A stretch of DNA of 64,000 nucleotides from Cohnella pontilimi (GTDB lineage: Bacteria; Bacillota; Bacilli; Paenibacillales; Paenibacillaceae): positions 1 through 64,000 of the forward strand of contig NZ_SUPK01000010.1 in the NCBI RefSeq assembly GCF_005049045.1, written 5' to 3'. Made by a program: the position numbers and the translations under genes. Positions 27,161-39,085 of the stretch are shown here, one piece after another; position 1 is the stretch's first letter; each line of letters starts with the position of its first letter. The notes below the pieces were generated by a model, which was given only the letters and a program-made list of their open reading frames with translations, ran no database searches and was not told the origin of the DNA.

Positions 27161-27230
27161 TTGCAACGGTTCGTTTTCTTCGATAAAATATGTGTGGGAC
27201 CTAAAAAGAAGTAGCGGGACGTTTTGCGTC
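27161..27230 (+). promoter_or_regulatory. cggR promoter and CggR operator
   Basis: Promoter: TTGCAA (27161-27166), 17 bp, TAAAAT (27184-27189). Operator: TGGGAC (27195), 6 bp, AGAA, 4 bp, then CGGGAC (27215), 6 bp, CGTC (27227-27230). The spacing is exactly that of the B. subtilis CggR operator (two CGGGAC-N6-TGTC half sites separated by N4); the second half site is the better one. It begins 5 bp after the -10 box and so covers the transcription start. Confidence 0.85.
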
Positions 27231-27295
27231 CAGCATGCATCGCCCGCATTCATCCCGGAACCATCCATCCGAAGGAAGGAGGACACACGGTAAGA

Positions 27296-28318
27296 ATGCG
27301 GAGTCTATTGGAAATTCAGAATCAAATCGTGCCTGACTTGATACAGGTCATGCAGAAGCGCTACGACATTTTGCGTCGCATTTTCGTCTCCGGAACAATT
27401 GGCAGAAGAGCTCTTGCGGCAAGCGTGGATCTGACGGAACGGGTTCTCCGGTCAGAGCTTGAAGTCCTCCGGGCGCAAGGGCTGCTCGACACCGGCACGG
27501 CCGGGATGACGCTGAGCGAAGCCGGCAGACTGCTCGTCGAAGAGATGGAGCCGATCGTGAAGGAATTGTTCGGCTTATCCGACCTGGAGGAGAAGGTTCG
27601 CCAGGCGTTCGGGCTTCAGCGGGTCGTCATCGTTCCGGGCGATTCCGATCAATCCGCGCATGTTCGGCAGGAACTCGGGCGCGTCGGCGCACGGGTACTG
27701 CGGGAGAGCTTGTCACCCGGCGACGTGGTCGCCGTGATGGGCGGCTCCACGATGTTCCGGATGGCCTCCCAATTCTCCATGCCCGCGACGCTGAAGGACA
27801 ATTGGTTCGTTCCCGCCCGCGGAGGGCTGGGGGAGAGCGTCGACTATCAGGCCAACACCATCGCATCCGAGCTGGCCAAGCGGGCCGGCGCCCGTTACCG
27901 GATGCTCCATGTACCCGATCATCTGAGCGAAGAAGCTTATCAGACGATGATGCAGGAGCCCAGCGTGCGGGAAGTTGTCGACATGATCCGCAGCGCGCGG
28001 ATCGTCGTTCACGGCATCGGCGATGCGATGACGATGGCACGGCGGCGGAAGCTGGATCCGGAGACGATGGAAGAGATGCGTGCGGACGGAGCCTTGGCGG
28101 AAGCGTTCGGTTACTACTTCGATCGCGACGGCAAGGTGGTTCACCGGATGGCGACGGCCGGACTGCGACTCGAGGATATCGAGGCAGCCGGAGTTGTGAT
28201 CGGCATCGCGGGCGGCCGCAGCAAGGGGGAAGCGATCGCTTCCGTGCTCCGGTTCGGACACGACGATGTGCTCGTGACGGATGAAGCTGCGGCGGAAGAA
28301 GCGCTCCGCCATTTGTGA
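27296..28318 (+). CDS. cggR: Central glycolytic genes regulator CggR
   Basis: A 340-residue SorC/DeoR-family repressor. N-terminal winged HTH (KRYDILRRIFVSGTIGRRAL, LTERVLRSELEVLRAQGLL), then a sugar-phosphate domain with VVAVMGGSTMFRMA, ARGGLGESVDYQANTIA, HGIGDAMTMARRR and GIAGGRSKGEAIASVL. In B. subtilis it represses cggR-gapA-pgk-tpiA-pgm-eno until fructose-1,6-bisphosphate binds. ATG 27296 is used; the AGGAGG site is 13 bp upstream, longer than ideal, so initiation may be modest. The matching operator is at 27195-27230. Confidence 0.95.
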   Translation: MRSLLEIQNQIVPDLIQVMQKRYDILRRIFVSGTIGRRALAASVDLTERVLRSELEVLRAQGLLDTGTAGMTLSEAGRLLVEEMEPIVKELFGLSDLEEKVRQAFGLQRVVIVPGDSDQSAHVRQELGRVGARVLRESLSPGDVVAVMGGSTMFRMASQFSMPATLKDNWFVPARGGLGESVDYQANTIASELAKRAGARYRMLHVPDHLSEEAYQTMMQEPSVREVVDMIRSARIVVHGIGDAMTMARRRKLDPETMEEMRADGALAEAFGYYFDRDGKVVHRMATAGLRLEDIEAAGVVIGIAGGRSKGEAIASVLRFGHDDVLVTDEAAAEEALRHL

Positions 28319-28392
28319 TACGCGGCTTTCCCGGAAGTTTAATGTAAATTGTGTGGTCTTGGCGCCAAGCGCGCCTGTCATAGATCAAATAA

Positions 28393-29424
<1,032 letters not shown>

Positions 29425-29450
29425 TTCTCTAACCAGTTAGAGACTTCCCA

Positions 29451-29604
29451 CCCCCTAAATCCCCCTCCCCGGAGGGGGACTCCGAGGGCGCTGCCCTCTG
29501 GACACCCGGATTACAGCTGTAAATTTATCGCAACCCCCTAAGTCCCCCTTCCCGAAGGGGGATTCCGAGGGCGCTGCCCTCTGGACACCCGGATTACAGC
29601 TGTA
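29451..29604 (+). repeat. Tandem pair of a 71-bp structured intergenic repeat
   Basis: Two copies (29451-29521 and 29534-29604), 83 bp apart, with 4 differences in 71 bp. Each can form two hairpins: a C-rich/G-rich stem (29461 region and 29544 region) and GAGGGC-GCT-GCCCTC, then the palindrome TACAGCTGTA. Two of the four differences are a matched C-to-T and G-to-A change in the same stem, so pairing is kept. The copies lie in the 398-bp gapA-pgk gap. Nothing protein-coding is seen there; another inverted repeat TGTCCCGGA / TCCGGGACA lies at 29677-29707. Confidence 0.88.
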
Positions 29605-29822
29605 GCGATATAGAGATACTGAGTGGATAGAGAAACTTGATCCGTGAATAATGCAATTTACTTTTGAAGCAACTGATGTCCCGGAATTGCGCTGCAACTC
29701 CGGGACACGCTTTACCATTTTGCGGTTAAGTTACTTAAGTGCCGAAATACACTTGCTTCACGATACATACCGCATCTGAACTAAGTGTACTTTGACACTT
29801 CGATAAAGGGGAGGTTTGGTCC

Positions 29823-31004
29823 ATGAACAAGAAAAGTGTCCGCGACGTCGAGGTGGCCGGCAAAAAAGTGTTCGTCCGCGTCGATTTCAACGTGCCGCTC
29901 GAGAACGGCGCGATCACCGACGACACCCGCATCCGGGAAACGCTGCCCACGATCCGCTACCTGATGGAAAAAGGCGCGAAAATCATTCTCGCCAGTCATC
30001 TCGGCCGGCCGAAAGGCGAAGTAGTGGAAGAGCTGCGTCTCACGCCCGTGGCCAAGCGCCTGTCCGAGTTGCTCGGCAAGCCGGTCGGCAAGGCTGACGA
30101 AGCCGTTGGTGACGCCGTGAAGGCCAAAGTTGCGGCTTTGAACGATGGTGACGTGCTGCTGCTCGAGAACGTCCGGTTCTACCCGGGTGAAGAGAAGAAC
30201 GATCCGGAACTGGCGAAAGCATTCGCCGAGCTGGCTGATCTGTACGTCAACGACGCGTTCGGCGCGGCTCACCGTGCCCATGCCTCCACGGAAGGCATCG
30301 CGCACCACCTCCCTGCCGTATCCGGCCTTTTGATGGAGAAAGAACTGGATGTGCTCGGCAAAGCGCTGAACAACCCCGAGCGTCCTTTCACCGCCATCGT
30401 CGGCGGCTCCAAAGTGAAGGACAAAATCGACGTCATCAACAAGATGATCGAAATTGCGGACAACATCATCATCGGCGGCGGCCTTTCCTATACGTTCTTC
30501 AAGGCGCAAGGATACGAGATCGGCCAATCGCTGTGCGACGACTCCAAGCTCGAGCTGACGAAGGAGTTTGTGGAGAAGGCCAAGAAGTTGGGTAAAAACT
30601 TCTACCTGCCGGTAGATATTCTGGTTTCCGATGATTTCAGCGCGACGGCCAACACGAAAGTCGTTCCCGTGGACGGCATTCCCGCGGATTGGGAAGGCAT
30701 CGACATCGGGCCGAAGACGCGCGAAATTTTTGCGGAAGTCATTAAAAATTCCAAACTGGTCGTATGGAACGGCCCGATGGGCGTATTCGAGATCGAGCCG
30801 TTCTCCCACGGCACACGGGCGGTTGCCCAGGCTTGCGCGGAAACGTCCGGCTACACGGTCATCGGCGGCGGCGATTCCGCTGCTGCGGCTGAGAAGTTCC
30901 ACTTGGCCGACAAGATGGACCACATTTCCACCGGCGGCGGCGCATCTCTCGAGTTCATGGAAGGCAAAGCCCTTCCCGGCGTTGTAGCCTTAAACGACAA
31001 GTAA
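29823..31004 (+). CDS. pgk: Phosphoglycerate kinase
   Basis: A 393-residue enzyme making ATP from 1,3-bisphosphoglycerate. N-terminal [34 protein letters not shown], the central [13 protein letters not shown] and the C-terminal nucleotide loop [12 protein letters not shown]. Start ATG 29823 with the SD AAAGGGGAGG. Operon mate of gapA but separated from it by 398 bp with the structured repeats. tpiA follows after 16 bp. Confidence 0.98.
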   Translation: MNKKSVRDVEVAGKKVFVRVDFNVPLENGAITDDTRIRETLPTIRYLMEKGAKIILASHLGRPKGEVVEELRLTPVAKRLSELLGKPVGKADEAVGDAVKAKVAALNDGDVLLLENVRFYPGEEKNDPELAKAFAELADLYVNDAFGAAHRAHASTEGIAHHLPAVSGLLMEKELDVLGKALNNPERPFTAIVGGSKVKDKIDVINKMIEIADNIIIGGGLSYTFFKAQGYEIGQSLCDDSKLELTKEFVEKAKKLGKNFYLPVDILVSDDFSATANTKVVPVDGIPADWEGIDIGPKTREIFAEVIKNSKLVVWNGPMGVFEIEPFSHGTRAVAQACAETSGYTVIGGGDSAAAAEKFHLADKMDHISTGGGASLEFMEGKALPGVVALNDK

Positions 31005-31020
31005 AGCGAGTGGTGAGACG

Positions 31021-31776
31021 ATGAACAGAACCCCGATCATTGCGGGCAACTGGAAAATGTTCAAAACGGCGAAAGAAGCGGCGGCATTCGTAGGCGAAGT
31101 GAAGGGCAAGGCGGAAGTCGAGGGCGTGCAAAGCGTGATCTGCGCTCCATTCACGGCACTTCCTGCTCTCGTCGAAGCCGTGAAAGGCACCACGCTGAAG
31201 GTAGGCGCGCAAAATCTTCATTTTGAGGACAATGGGGCTTACACAGGCGAGATCAGCGGCGTCATGCTGAACGACCTGGGCGTCGACTTCGTCATCATCG
31301 GGCACTCCGAGCGGAGGGCTTACTTCGCGGAAACGGACGAGACGGTCAGCAAAAAAGTTCATGCCGCGTTCCGCCATCACCTGATTCCGATCGTATGCGT
31401 AGGTGAGAAGCTCGAAGAGCGTGAAGCCGGCCAAACGAAAGAAGTGTGCCGTGTGCAGACGGAAGCTGCTTTCGATGGACTGGCGGCGACTGAAGCGGCG
31501 CAAGTCGTTGTGGCTTACGAGCCGATCTGGGCGATCGGAACGGGCAAATCCTCGACGGCTGAAGATGCCAACGAAGTCATCGGCTACATCCGCAGCGTCA
31601 TCCGCGATATGTTCGACGATAATACGGCGCAGCAAGTCCGCATTCAATACGGCGGCAGCGTGAAACCGGCCAACATCCGCGAATATATGTCGCAGCCGGA
31701 AATCGACGGCGCACTTGTCGGCGGTGCGAGCCTGGAGCCGGCTTCCTACATCGCGCTGGTTGAGGGGGCCAAGTAA
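31021..31776 (+). CDS. tpiA: Triosephosphate isomerase
   Basis: A 251-residue TIM barrel. Substrate-binding GNWKM at 11-15, His in VIIGHSERR, the catalytic Glu in [11 protein letters not shown], and the phosphate loop [12 protein letters not shown]. It interconverts DHAP and GAP. Its TAA is immediately followed by the gpmI ATG with no gap, implying translational coupling. Confidence 0.98.
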   Translation: MNRTPIIAGNWKMFKTAKEAAAFVGEVKGKAEVEGVQSVICAPFTALPALVEAVKGTTLKVGAQNLHFEDNGAYTGEISGVMLNDLGVDFVIIGHSERRAYFAETDETVSKKVHAAFRHHLIPIVCVGEKLEEREAGQTKEVCRVQTEAAFDGLAATEAAQVVVAYEPIWAIGTGKSSTAEDANEVIGYIRSVIRDMFDDNTAQQVRIQYGGSVKPANIREYMSQPEIDGALVGGASLEPASYIALVEGAK

Positions 31777-33312
31777 ATGGCGACTCCAAAACCGGTCGCG
31801 CTGATCATCCTCGATGGATTCGGTCTGCGCGAAGAGAAGCATGGGAATGCGGTGGCCCAGGCGAACAAGCCGAATTTTGACCGTTTTTGGGCAACTTATC
31901 CGCATACGCAGCTGACGGCTTGCGGTGAAGCGGTCGGATTGCCGGAAGGACAGATGGGCAACTCCGAAGTCGGCCATTTGAATATCGGCGCCGGCCGGAT
32001 CGTGTATCAGGATTTGACGCGGATTTCGAAGTCGATTCGCGAAGGCGAATTTTACGACAATGGAACGCTGATTGGCGCGGTGCGCCACGCCAAGACGAAC
32101 GGCAAAAAGCTTCATCTGTACGGCCTGCTCTCGGACGGCGGCGTGCACAGCCATATCGAGCATTTGTTTGCGCTGCTGGAGCTCGCCAAGAAGGAAGGCT
32201 TGTCGGATGTGTTCGTGCATGCGTTCCTGGACGGCCGGGACGTCGCGCCGGATAGTGCCGTAGGCTACTTGGAACGGCTGACAGCCAAAATCAATGAGCT
32301 GGGTGTCGGACACATTGCAACGGTTCAAGGCCGCTATTACGCCATGGACCGCGACAAGCGCTGGGAACGTACGGAGAAATCCTACCGCGCGATGGTGTAC
32401 GGGGAAGGTCCGGCTTACAACGATCCGATCAAAGCCGTGAAGGAATCTTACGAGAAATCGGTCATGGACGAATTCGTCATGCCGACGGTCATCGTGGGAG
32501 CGGACAACAAGCCGGTTGGTCTGGTCGAATCCGAGGATGCGGTCATTTTCTTCAACTTCCGTCCGGACCGTGCAATCCAGTTGTCCAACGTGTTCACCAA
32601 TGAAGATTTTCGCGGATTCGATCGGGGTCCCAAGTTTCCGAAAAATCTTTACTTCGTGTGCTTTACGCTGTTTTCGGAGACGGTCGGGGGCTATGTGGCA
32701 TACAAGCCGAAGGAACTCGACAACACGCTGGGCGAAGTCCTTGTGCAAAATGGCAAAAAACAGCTTCGCATTGCGGAAACCGAGAAGTATCCGCACGTGA
32801 CATTCTTCTTCAGCGGCGGACGCGATGTGCAACTGGATGGCGAGACGCGTATTCTCATCAACTCGCCGAAGGTGGCCACCTATGACCTGAAGCCGGAGAT
32901 GAGCGCCTATGAAGTAGCGGATGCAGCGGTCAAGGAGATTGAGGCGGAACGGCACGACGCGATCATCCTCAATTTCGCGAACGCCGATATGGTGGGTCAC
33001 TCCGGCATGCTCGAACCCACCATCAAAGCGGTGGAAGCGACCGACGAGTGCTTGGGCAAAGTGGTGGACGCCATACTTGCGAAAGGCGGCCTCGCGGTGA
33101 TTATCGCCGACCACGGCAACGCCGACATGGTGATTGACGATGCCGGAAGGCCTTTCACCGCACATACCACCGAGCCGGTTCCTTGTATTGTAACGAAGCC
33201 TGGCATTACGTTACGCGACGGGGGCGTTTTGGCGGATGTCGCACCAACGATGCTGACCTTGCTGGAACTGCCGCAGCCGAAAGAAATGACAGGTAAAAGT
33301 TTGATACAATAG
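31777..33312 (+). CDS. gpmI: 2,3-bisphosphoglycerate-independent phosphoglycerate mutase
   Basis: A 511-residue alkaline-phosphatase-fold mutase. N-terminal [11 protein letters not shown], the phosphoserine motif [15 protein letters not shown] (Ser near 62), [13 protein letters not shown], and C-terminal metal ligands [23 protein letters not shown] and TAHTTEPVP. Mn-dependent and expected to be pH-sensitive in spore formers. The SD GAGGGGG lies inside the tpiA end. Confidence 0.97.
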   Translation: MATPKPVALIILDGFGLREEKHGNAVAQANKPNFDRFWATYPHTQLTACGEAVGLPEGQMGNSEVGHLNIGAGRIVYQDLTRISKSIREGEFYDNGTLIGAVRHAKTNGKKLHLYGLLSDGGVHSHIEHLFALLELAKKEGLSDVFVHAFLDGRDVAPDSAVGYLERLTAKINELGVGHIATVQGRYYAMDRDKRWERTEKSYRAMVYGEGPAYNDPIKAVKESYEKSVMDEFVMPTVIVGADNKPVGLVESEDAVIFFNFRPDRAIQLSNVFTNEDFRGFDRGPKFPKNLYFVCFTLFSETVGGYVAYKPKELDNTLGEVLVQNGKKQLRIAETEKYPHVTFFFSGGRDVQLDGETRILINSPKVATYDLKPEMSAYEVADAAVKEIEAERHDAIILNFANADMVGHSGMLEPTIKAVEATDECLGKVVDAILAKGGLAVIIADHGNADMVIDDAGRPFTAHTTEPVPCIVTKPGITLRDGGVLADVAPTMLTLLELPQPKEMTGKSLIQ

Positions 33313-33320
33313 CGTTATGA

Positions 33321-34658
<1,338 letters not shown>

Positions 34659-34666
34659 GCAATATC

Positions 34667-34767
34667 TTTCCAATATCAGGATACGATGATATAATCTCGG
34701 TATCTTGAGTGGTGAAGCACACCCCTGGCAGGACGTTTCGACGTCCCGCCGGGGGTTTTGTTTTTTC
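34667..34767 (+). promoter_or_regulatory. Promoter followed at once by a terminator: short RNA or attenuator leader
   Basis: TTTCCA (34667-34672), 17 bp, consensus TATAAT (34690-34695). Only ~25 bp later a strong terminator begins: a 16-bp stem (34721-34736 with 34741-34756, one G-T and one mismatch), TTCG tetraloop, then TTTTGTTTTTT. The terminator ends the eno operon, but the promoter in front of it would make a ~65-nt RNA or a leader of the DUF1444 gene whose SD starts ~10 bp later. Confidence 0.55.
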
Positions 34768-34788
34768 GCCCAAATTGGAGGAGGAGTC

Positions 34789-35649
34789 ATGATGATGCCG
34801 CAAGCCCGTTTGTATGACAACCCGCAAGAGTTTGGAGAAATGATTGTGCAGCATTTGAAAAGCAGCTTGAACCTGGATGTGCGGCAGCAAGAGGAGGAGC
34901 CTTTGCTGCTTGAAATCGTCTACGGTCCGGACAAAGAGGACGATAGAGCGGTCGTGAGTCTTCACAACACGTTCCAGACCTACATGCGCAGCGGCGATTT
35001 CAATACCGCAATCGATTATTTGAACGGCGTGATCAGCTGTTCGAATGCGATGCAAAACAAAGAAGAGCTGTTGATGATCGATACGACCTGTATTTATCCT
35101 GCGTTGAGAGATCAGAAATATGTAGAGGAAGCCGCACAAGGATTGGAGTTGATCGTGGAGGAGAACATTCCCGGTCTGTGCACGGTTTTTCTGGAGATCA
35201 AAGACGGATATTCCAAGCTGATCAGCCAAAAGATGCTGGAACACCATCCGCGATTGAACGAGGAGAAAGTGAAGCGTTTAGGCTACCGCAATTTGCGGTC
35301 CGAGGGCTGGACTCCGTCCCGGATGACATTGCAATCTCCTTTTCGGCCATCCTGTTACGTTGAAACGTTCTTGGACAATCCGTTCCCCATCGAATGTCAG
35401 TTTATAAATCCCGATATGTCTCGCGGTCACGTTCCGGCCTCGTTTTTAATCGCATTTCCCACCAGAAGAACTGTGCTCCTCATGAGATCGGAAGAAAAAA
35501 TGGACACCTTAGCTCAAGCTAAGCAATTAGCCAAAAAATCCAAGTTTCATGAAATGGTTCGCCGGAGCTACCGGGTCATGCCGCACCCAGTATCGGAGCA
35601 CATTTACTGGTCGTGCAACGGGGAGATTCAACGATTGGAAAATGTTTGA
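34789..35649 (+). CDS. DUF1444 (YtpQ-like) family protein
   Basis: A 286-residue soluble protein of unknown function, recognised by overall resemblance to the YtpQ/DUF1444 family (RPSCYVETFLDNPFPIECQFINPDMSRGHVPASFLIAFPTRR style of core split over ~200-245). No catalytic motif. It begins with three ATG codons (34789, 34792, 34795) after GGAGGAGGA; the first is given. It stands alone between the eno terminator and the rhodanese gene. Confidence 0.65.
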   Translation: MMMPQARLYDNPQEFGEMIVQHLKSSLNLDVRQQEEEPLLLEIVYGPDKEDDRAVVSLHNTFQTYMRSGDFNTAIDYLNGVISCSNAMQNKEELLMIDTTCIYPALRDQKYVEEAAQGLELIVEENIPGLCTVFLEIKDGYSKLISQKMLEHHPRLNEEKVKRLGYRNLRSEGWTPSRMTLQSPFRPSCYVETFLDNPFPIECQFINPDMSRGHVPASFLIAFPTRRTVLLMRSEEKMDTLAQAKQLAKKSKFHEMVRRSYRVMPHPVSEHIYWSCNGEIQRLENV

Positions 35650-35726
35650 ACGAGAGACATCGGAAACCGCCGCTTATCTGATAAAATGTAAGCATAGTGA
35701 ATCTGTAGGTGGAAGGATGATTTCCG

Positions 35727-36566
35727 ATGCGAAATGTTGTCCCCATGAAATGGCTGCTGGCCCGCTTGTATGAGCCTGACTTAGTGATCGTAGACTGCCG
35801 ATACCAGCTTAATGATTCGAGCGCCGGCCGAGCGGCGTATGAACAAGGATACATACCGGGCGCCGTTTACTTCGATTTGTCGAAGGACTTGTCCTCTCCG
35901 GTTTCCGAACACGGCGGGCGTCATCCGTTGCCGGACATCGCAACGTTTGCAGACAAACTAGGAAAAGCCGGTATCGATGAAACGATCCGGGTTGTCGCCT
36001 ACGACGATCAAGGCGGTATGAATGCGTCCCGCTTCTGGTGGCTGCTGAAATATTTAGGGCATGAAAAGGTTTATTTGCTGGATGAAGGATTCACGGCATG
36101 GAAAAACGCCGGCTATCCGGTCACCAATGCCGCGCCGCCGATCCGCGTACCTAAAAAGTTCACTCCCCGGCCACAGCCGGATATGCTCGCTGATATGGAG
36201 GATGTTCGCACCGCCGTACGGGATCGTACAAGTGTTTTGGTCGACTCCAGAGAACATAAACGCTACATCGGTCAGGAGGAGCCGATTGATCGGATAGCCG
36301 GCCATATCCCGACTGCGCGTAATCGTTTCTGGAAGGACAACGTGAACGCCGACGGCAAATGGAAAACCGTTGAGGAGCTGCAGGAAAGATTTCATGATGT
36401 AAACAACCACGACAACATAATCGTGTACTGCGGCTCCGGCGTCTCGGCCTGCCCCAATGTTGTCGCGCTGGACGAAGCGGGATTCCGCAACGTGAAACTG
36501 TACGCAGGCAGCTGGAGCGATTGGATTAGTTATAGGGAGAATCCGGTGGCTGTGGGTGAAGAGTAA
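35727..36566 (+). CDS. sseA: Tandem-rhodanese sulfurtransferase (SseA type)
   Basis: A 279-residue protein with two rhodanese domains. The first (~10-125) is inactive-type. The second (~155-270) carries the active-site loop VYCGSGVSACPNV with Cys235. CGSGVSA is the loop typical of 3-mercaptopyruvate sulfurtransferases; thiosulfate is the alternative donor. The last residues, SWSDWISYRENPVAVGEE, matter for the region: similar tails recur at 41851-41925 and 45383-45457, each near a GTCAACA-box module. The 3' end therefore seems to be an integration site for the neighbouring island. Confidence 0.92.
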   Translation: MRNVVPMKWLLARLYEPDLVIVDCRYQLNDSSAGRAAYEQGYIPGAVYFDLSKDLSSPVSEHGGRHPLPDIATFADKLGKAGIDETIRVVAYDDQGGMNASRFWWLLKYLGHEKVYLLDEGFTAWKNAGYPVTNAAPPIRVPKKFTPRPQPDMLADMEDVRTAVRDRTSVLVDSREHKRYIGQEEPIDRIAGHIPTARNRFWKDNVNADGKWKTVEELQERFHDVNNHDNIIVYCGSGVSACPNVVALDEAGFRNVKLYAGSWSDWISYRENPVAVGEE

Positions 36567-36587
36567 AGGCGATTAGTATGCAAGTGG

Positions 36588-36825
36588 AATACAGAGCACG
36601 GTTAGATGAATACCGTTGCTCTGTATTTTTTTTATGAGTCGAAGTCAACACGGAGTCAACATCCAGCTTTAGAAAGTGCTCACATCACTTGTTTTGAGTC
36701 TGTTTTCATACTTTTTACTGAGACACAATATCCAATTATTCTCGAGCAAAGATATGCGTGGAATCAACAAATGAAGATTAATCGGGCAAATCAACGAAAA
36801 GTCAACATTTCTGAAGATTAATCGG
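36588..36825 (+). repeat. Integration-type module A after sseA (terminator plus GTCAACA boxes)
   Basis: A terminator hairpin (36588-36602 with 36612-36627, then eight T) is followed by direct boxes GTCAACA at 36644 and 36655 (11 bp apart), a single ATCAACA at 36763, and a pair ATCAACG at 36790 and GTCAACA at 36801 (again 11 bp apart). A 14-bp direct repeat TGAAGATTAATCGG lies at 36772 and 36812. The layout resembles arm-type binding sites of a tyrosine recombinase. The stretch to 37126 otherwise holds no gene I can support. Confidence 0.7.
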
Positions 36826-37126
36826 TGAACCGTACCATAAGTGACGGCGAAAGATTTGCTGAGGGAACTTATGGAAATGTTTCAGGGCATGTTGGATATA
36901 GTGAGTAATAGGCTTTGAGGCCTTTGATTTTTATTTTTCTTATGTATATGCTGACATTATTAACCATCATTTTCCATAATGTGATATCATACTGAAGCAG
37001 CCTTTTAAAGCGGCGTTTCATGTAACTTTTACGCAATTGTGATTGTGTGAGAGATATAAATATATTCAAGCCATTTCATAAAAAATATGAATAGTAAGAA
37101 AAGAACCTTGGGAAAAGAGGTATGAC

Positions 37127-38668
37127 ATGGAAGTGAAGTATCCCCAAACTGTTATGAATAAGTCTCAGGGGTTCACTGATGCGGAAGAGTTCTTAGCTCG
37201 CCTATGTAATAGTTCTTTTCTTTCATTGTGGAGTTACCCCAATGTTTTTCGAGATCAGGGACGAACAAGCTCTCAACGATTCGAGGCCAAGGGAGATGGC
37301 AAAGAACTATGTGATCTTCTGGTTATATTCGAAAATCACATAATAATATTTTCCGATAAACAATGTGTTTTTCCAAGCAGCGGGGACATCCAGCTTGATT
37401 GGAGTAGATGGTATAGAAAAGCAGTAAACAATGCAGCACATCAAATATGGGGTGCAGAAAGATGGATACTTAATTACCCGGAGACTATATTTCTTGACAG
37501 CAAATGCACTCAAAGGTTACCAATTCAAATTCCCTCCAAGGAAAATGCAATAGTTCATCGAATAGTAGTGGCACATGGAGCGTCGGAAGAATGTAAAAAG
37601 CAGCTAGGTGGAACTGGTAGTCTAATGATACATCCATCAGTGATTGGTGATATGCATACTGGTAATTATGAAAATCCGTGTATTCCATTTACAATTGGGC
37701 GGATTGATCCTAATAAAGGATATGTACATGTATTTGATGATTTTTCTCTTGAAGTAGTTATGAAAACCGTCGATACTATTTCAGATTTTACAAGATATTT
37801 AACGAAAAAAGAGGAATTGATCCTTAACGGCAAAGTCGTAGCTAGTGGAGAGGAAGATTTATTGGCTCATTATCTTCAAAATATCGATGAAGACGGAGAA
37901 CATACATTTTTATCTGAAACGGACGAAAACATCAGTGCAATCTCTATTTGGGAGGGATTATGGGAGGATTTCTGTAATCATCCATCAAGACTAGCACAGA
38001 TCAAAGCCAATGAAATTAGTTACTCATGGGACAAACTAATAGAAAAATTTCTTTTTCATATTACAACAGGAACATCGCACCTGATGTCGCATCCAGATAT
38101 AAAGAGTCAAGAAGAGGTTTTTAGGTTTCTTGCAAAAGAAAATAGAACGCGACGTAGATTTCTAGCTGAGTCAATACATGATTTAATTAAGAAGACACCA
38201 GATAACGCTAGATCAACCCGTACATTATTACCTGTAAATCCGGGTGACCCGTGCTATCTCTTTTTACTAATGCCCAAGAGAACAACACTTGCATATGAAG
38301 AATATAGAGAGATGAGGGGGCAGTTACTAGCGAGCTATTTACGTATAACAAAGCATAAGTTTCCCGAGGTTAAAGATATAGTTGGGATAGCTACGGAGAC
38401 TGGCTTATCCGATGAACGCTCTGAAGATTTTATGTATCTTAATGCAAGAGACTGGACCGAAGAAGATGACAGGGAAGCAGCAGTCTTGGAAAGGGAATTT
38501 ATTAGTCAAGGCCTGCTTGGTAAAAGAAAATTATTTAGATCAAGTGTTCATGAATATCCTGACACGAACCCTTCGAAAGTAACGACAGGAATGAAGGGAA
38601 ATGAAAGGAATGATCCTTGTCCGTGTGGAAGTGGGAAAAAGTTCAAAAAATGTTGTGGGCAGTTATAA
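37127..38668 (+). CDS. Nuclease-like protein with C-terminal SEC-C zinc motif
   Basis: A 513-residue protein. The C-terminal 20 residues (DPCPCGSGKKFKKCCG) are a SEC-C zinc motif. The N-terminal ~80 residues (AEEFLARLC, then KELCDLLVIF, then IIIFSDKQC) have an E...D...(S/D)xK arrangement with D63 and D77-K78, like PD-(D/E)XK/NERD-type nucleases; this is by motif only. The middle (~120-480) is unrecognised. Base composition is much more AT-rich than the core genes. A weak GGAAAAGAGG site precedes ATG 37127. First cargo gene of the island; a defence role is inferred from the context. Confidence 0.7.
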   Translation: MEVKYPQTVMNKSQGFTDAEEFLARLCNSSFLSLWSYPNVFRDQGRTSSQRFEAKGDGKELCDLLVIFENHIIIFSDKQCVFPSSGDIQLDWSRWYRKAVNNAAHQIWGAERWILNYPETIFLDSKCTQRLPIQIPSKENAIVHRIVVAHGASEECKKQLGGTGSLMIHPSVIGDMHTGNYENPCIPFTIGRIDPNKGYVHVFDDFSLEVVMKTVDTISDFTRYLTKKEELILNGKVVASGEEDLLAHYLQNIDEDGEHTFLSETDENISAISIWEGLWEDFCNHPSRLAQIKANEISYSWDKLIEKFLFHITTGTSHLMSHPDIKSQEEVFRFLAKENRTRRRFLAESIHDLIKKTPDNARSTRTLLPVNPGDPCYLFLLMPKRTTLAYEEYREMRGQLLASYLRITKHKFPEVKDIVGIATETGLSDERSEDFMYLNARDWTEEDDREAAVLEREFISQGLLGKRKLFRSSVHEYPDTNPSKVTTGMKGNERNDPCPCGSGKKFKKCCGQL

Positions 38669-38794
38669 CTATTATTGGTAACAGTCTCACACTCTCCATC
38701 AAGCCAAAACAAAAGAGAACGACCCTCACGGCGTTCTTCTTTCTGTCCCATGTATTAATCCTCTATAGCCTCATGAACTAACATCTGAGCATAG

Positions 38795-38944
38795 GATTCA
38801 CCTAAGCCAATCCGCAGTCACGGAGCGATTCCCGATTACACTATTGATATAGACTTCAATGAGAAGCGACTAATACTAGAGTCAGTTGTTTTTGCTAAGG
38901 GGAAGCAATTTAATAAGGATAATAAACTAACTTTAATGAACTGA
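38795..38944 (+). pseudogene. Possible gene remnant (~49 codons, no start)
   Basis: An open stretch without a start codon, ending at TGA 38942-38944, encodes IPDYTIDIDFNEKRLILESV and FAKGKQFNKDN in protein-like composition. It could be the tail of a decayed gene. Nothing else is seen in 38669-39085. Confidence 0.25.
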
Positions 38945-39085
38945 AAAAAGCAAATTATGTTATAACCAATGATTAAATATTCATGTATCGAGCTCATACC
39001 CTCGATACGCATATGGACTTTTGGGAAACTTCGCCGGTTGTATTAATTGGTGACAACGATATTAATTTGAAAGGGTCAATCAATA

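Noticed and set aside
29455..29718. Minus-strand frame across the gapA-pgk repeats
   Set aside because: Its sequence is dictated by the structured repeats (PSESPFGKGDLGG type peptides seen wherever this repeat occurs); no SD.
30955..33165. A 736-codon open frame on the minus strand opposite pgk-tpiA-gpmI
   Set aside because: It is an antisense shadow of highly expressed GC-rich genes; its product is low-complexity basic/His-rich sequence and it lacks an SD.
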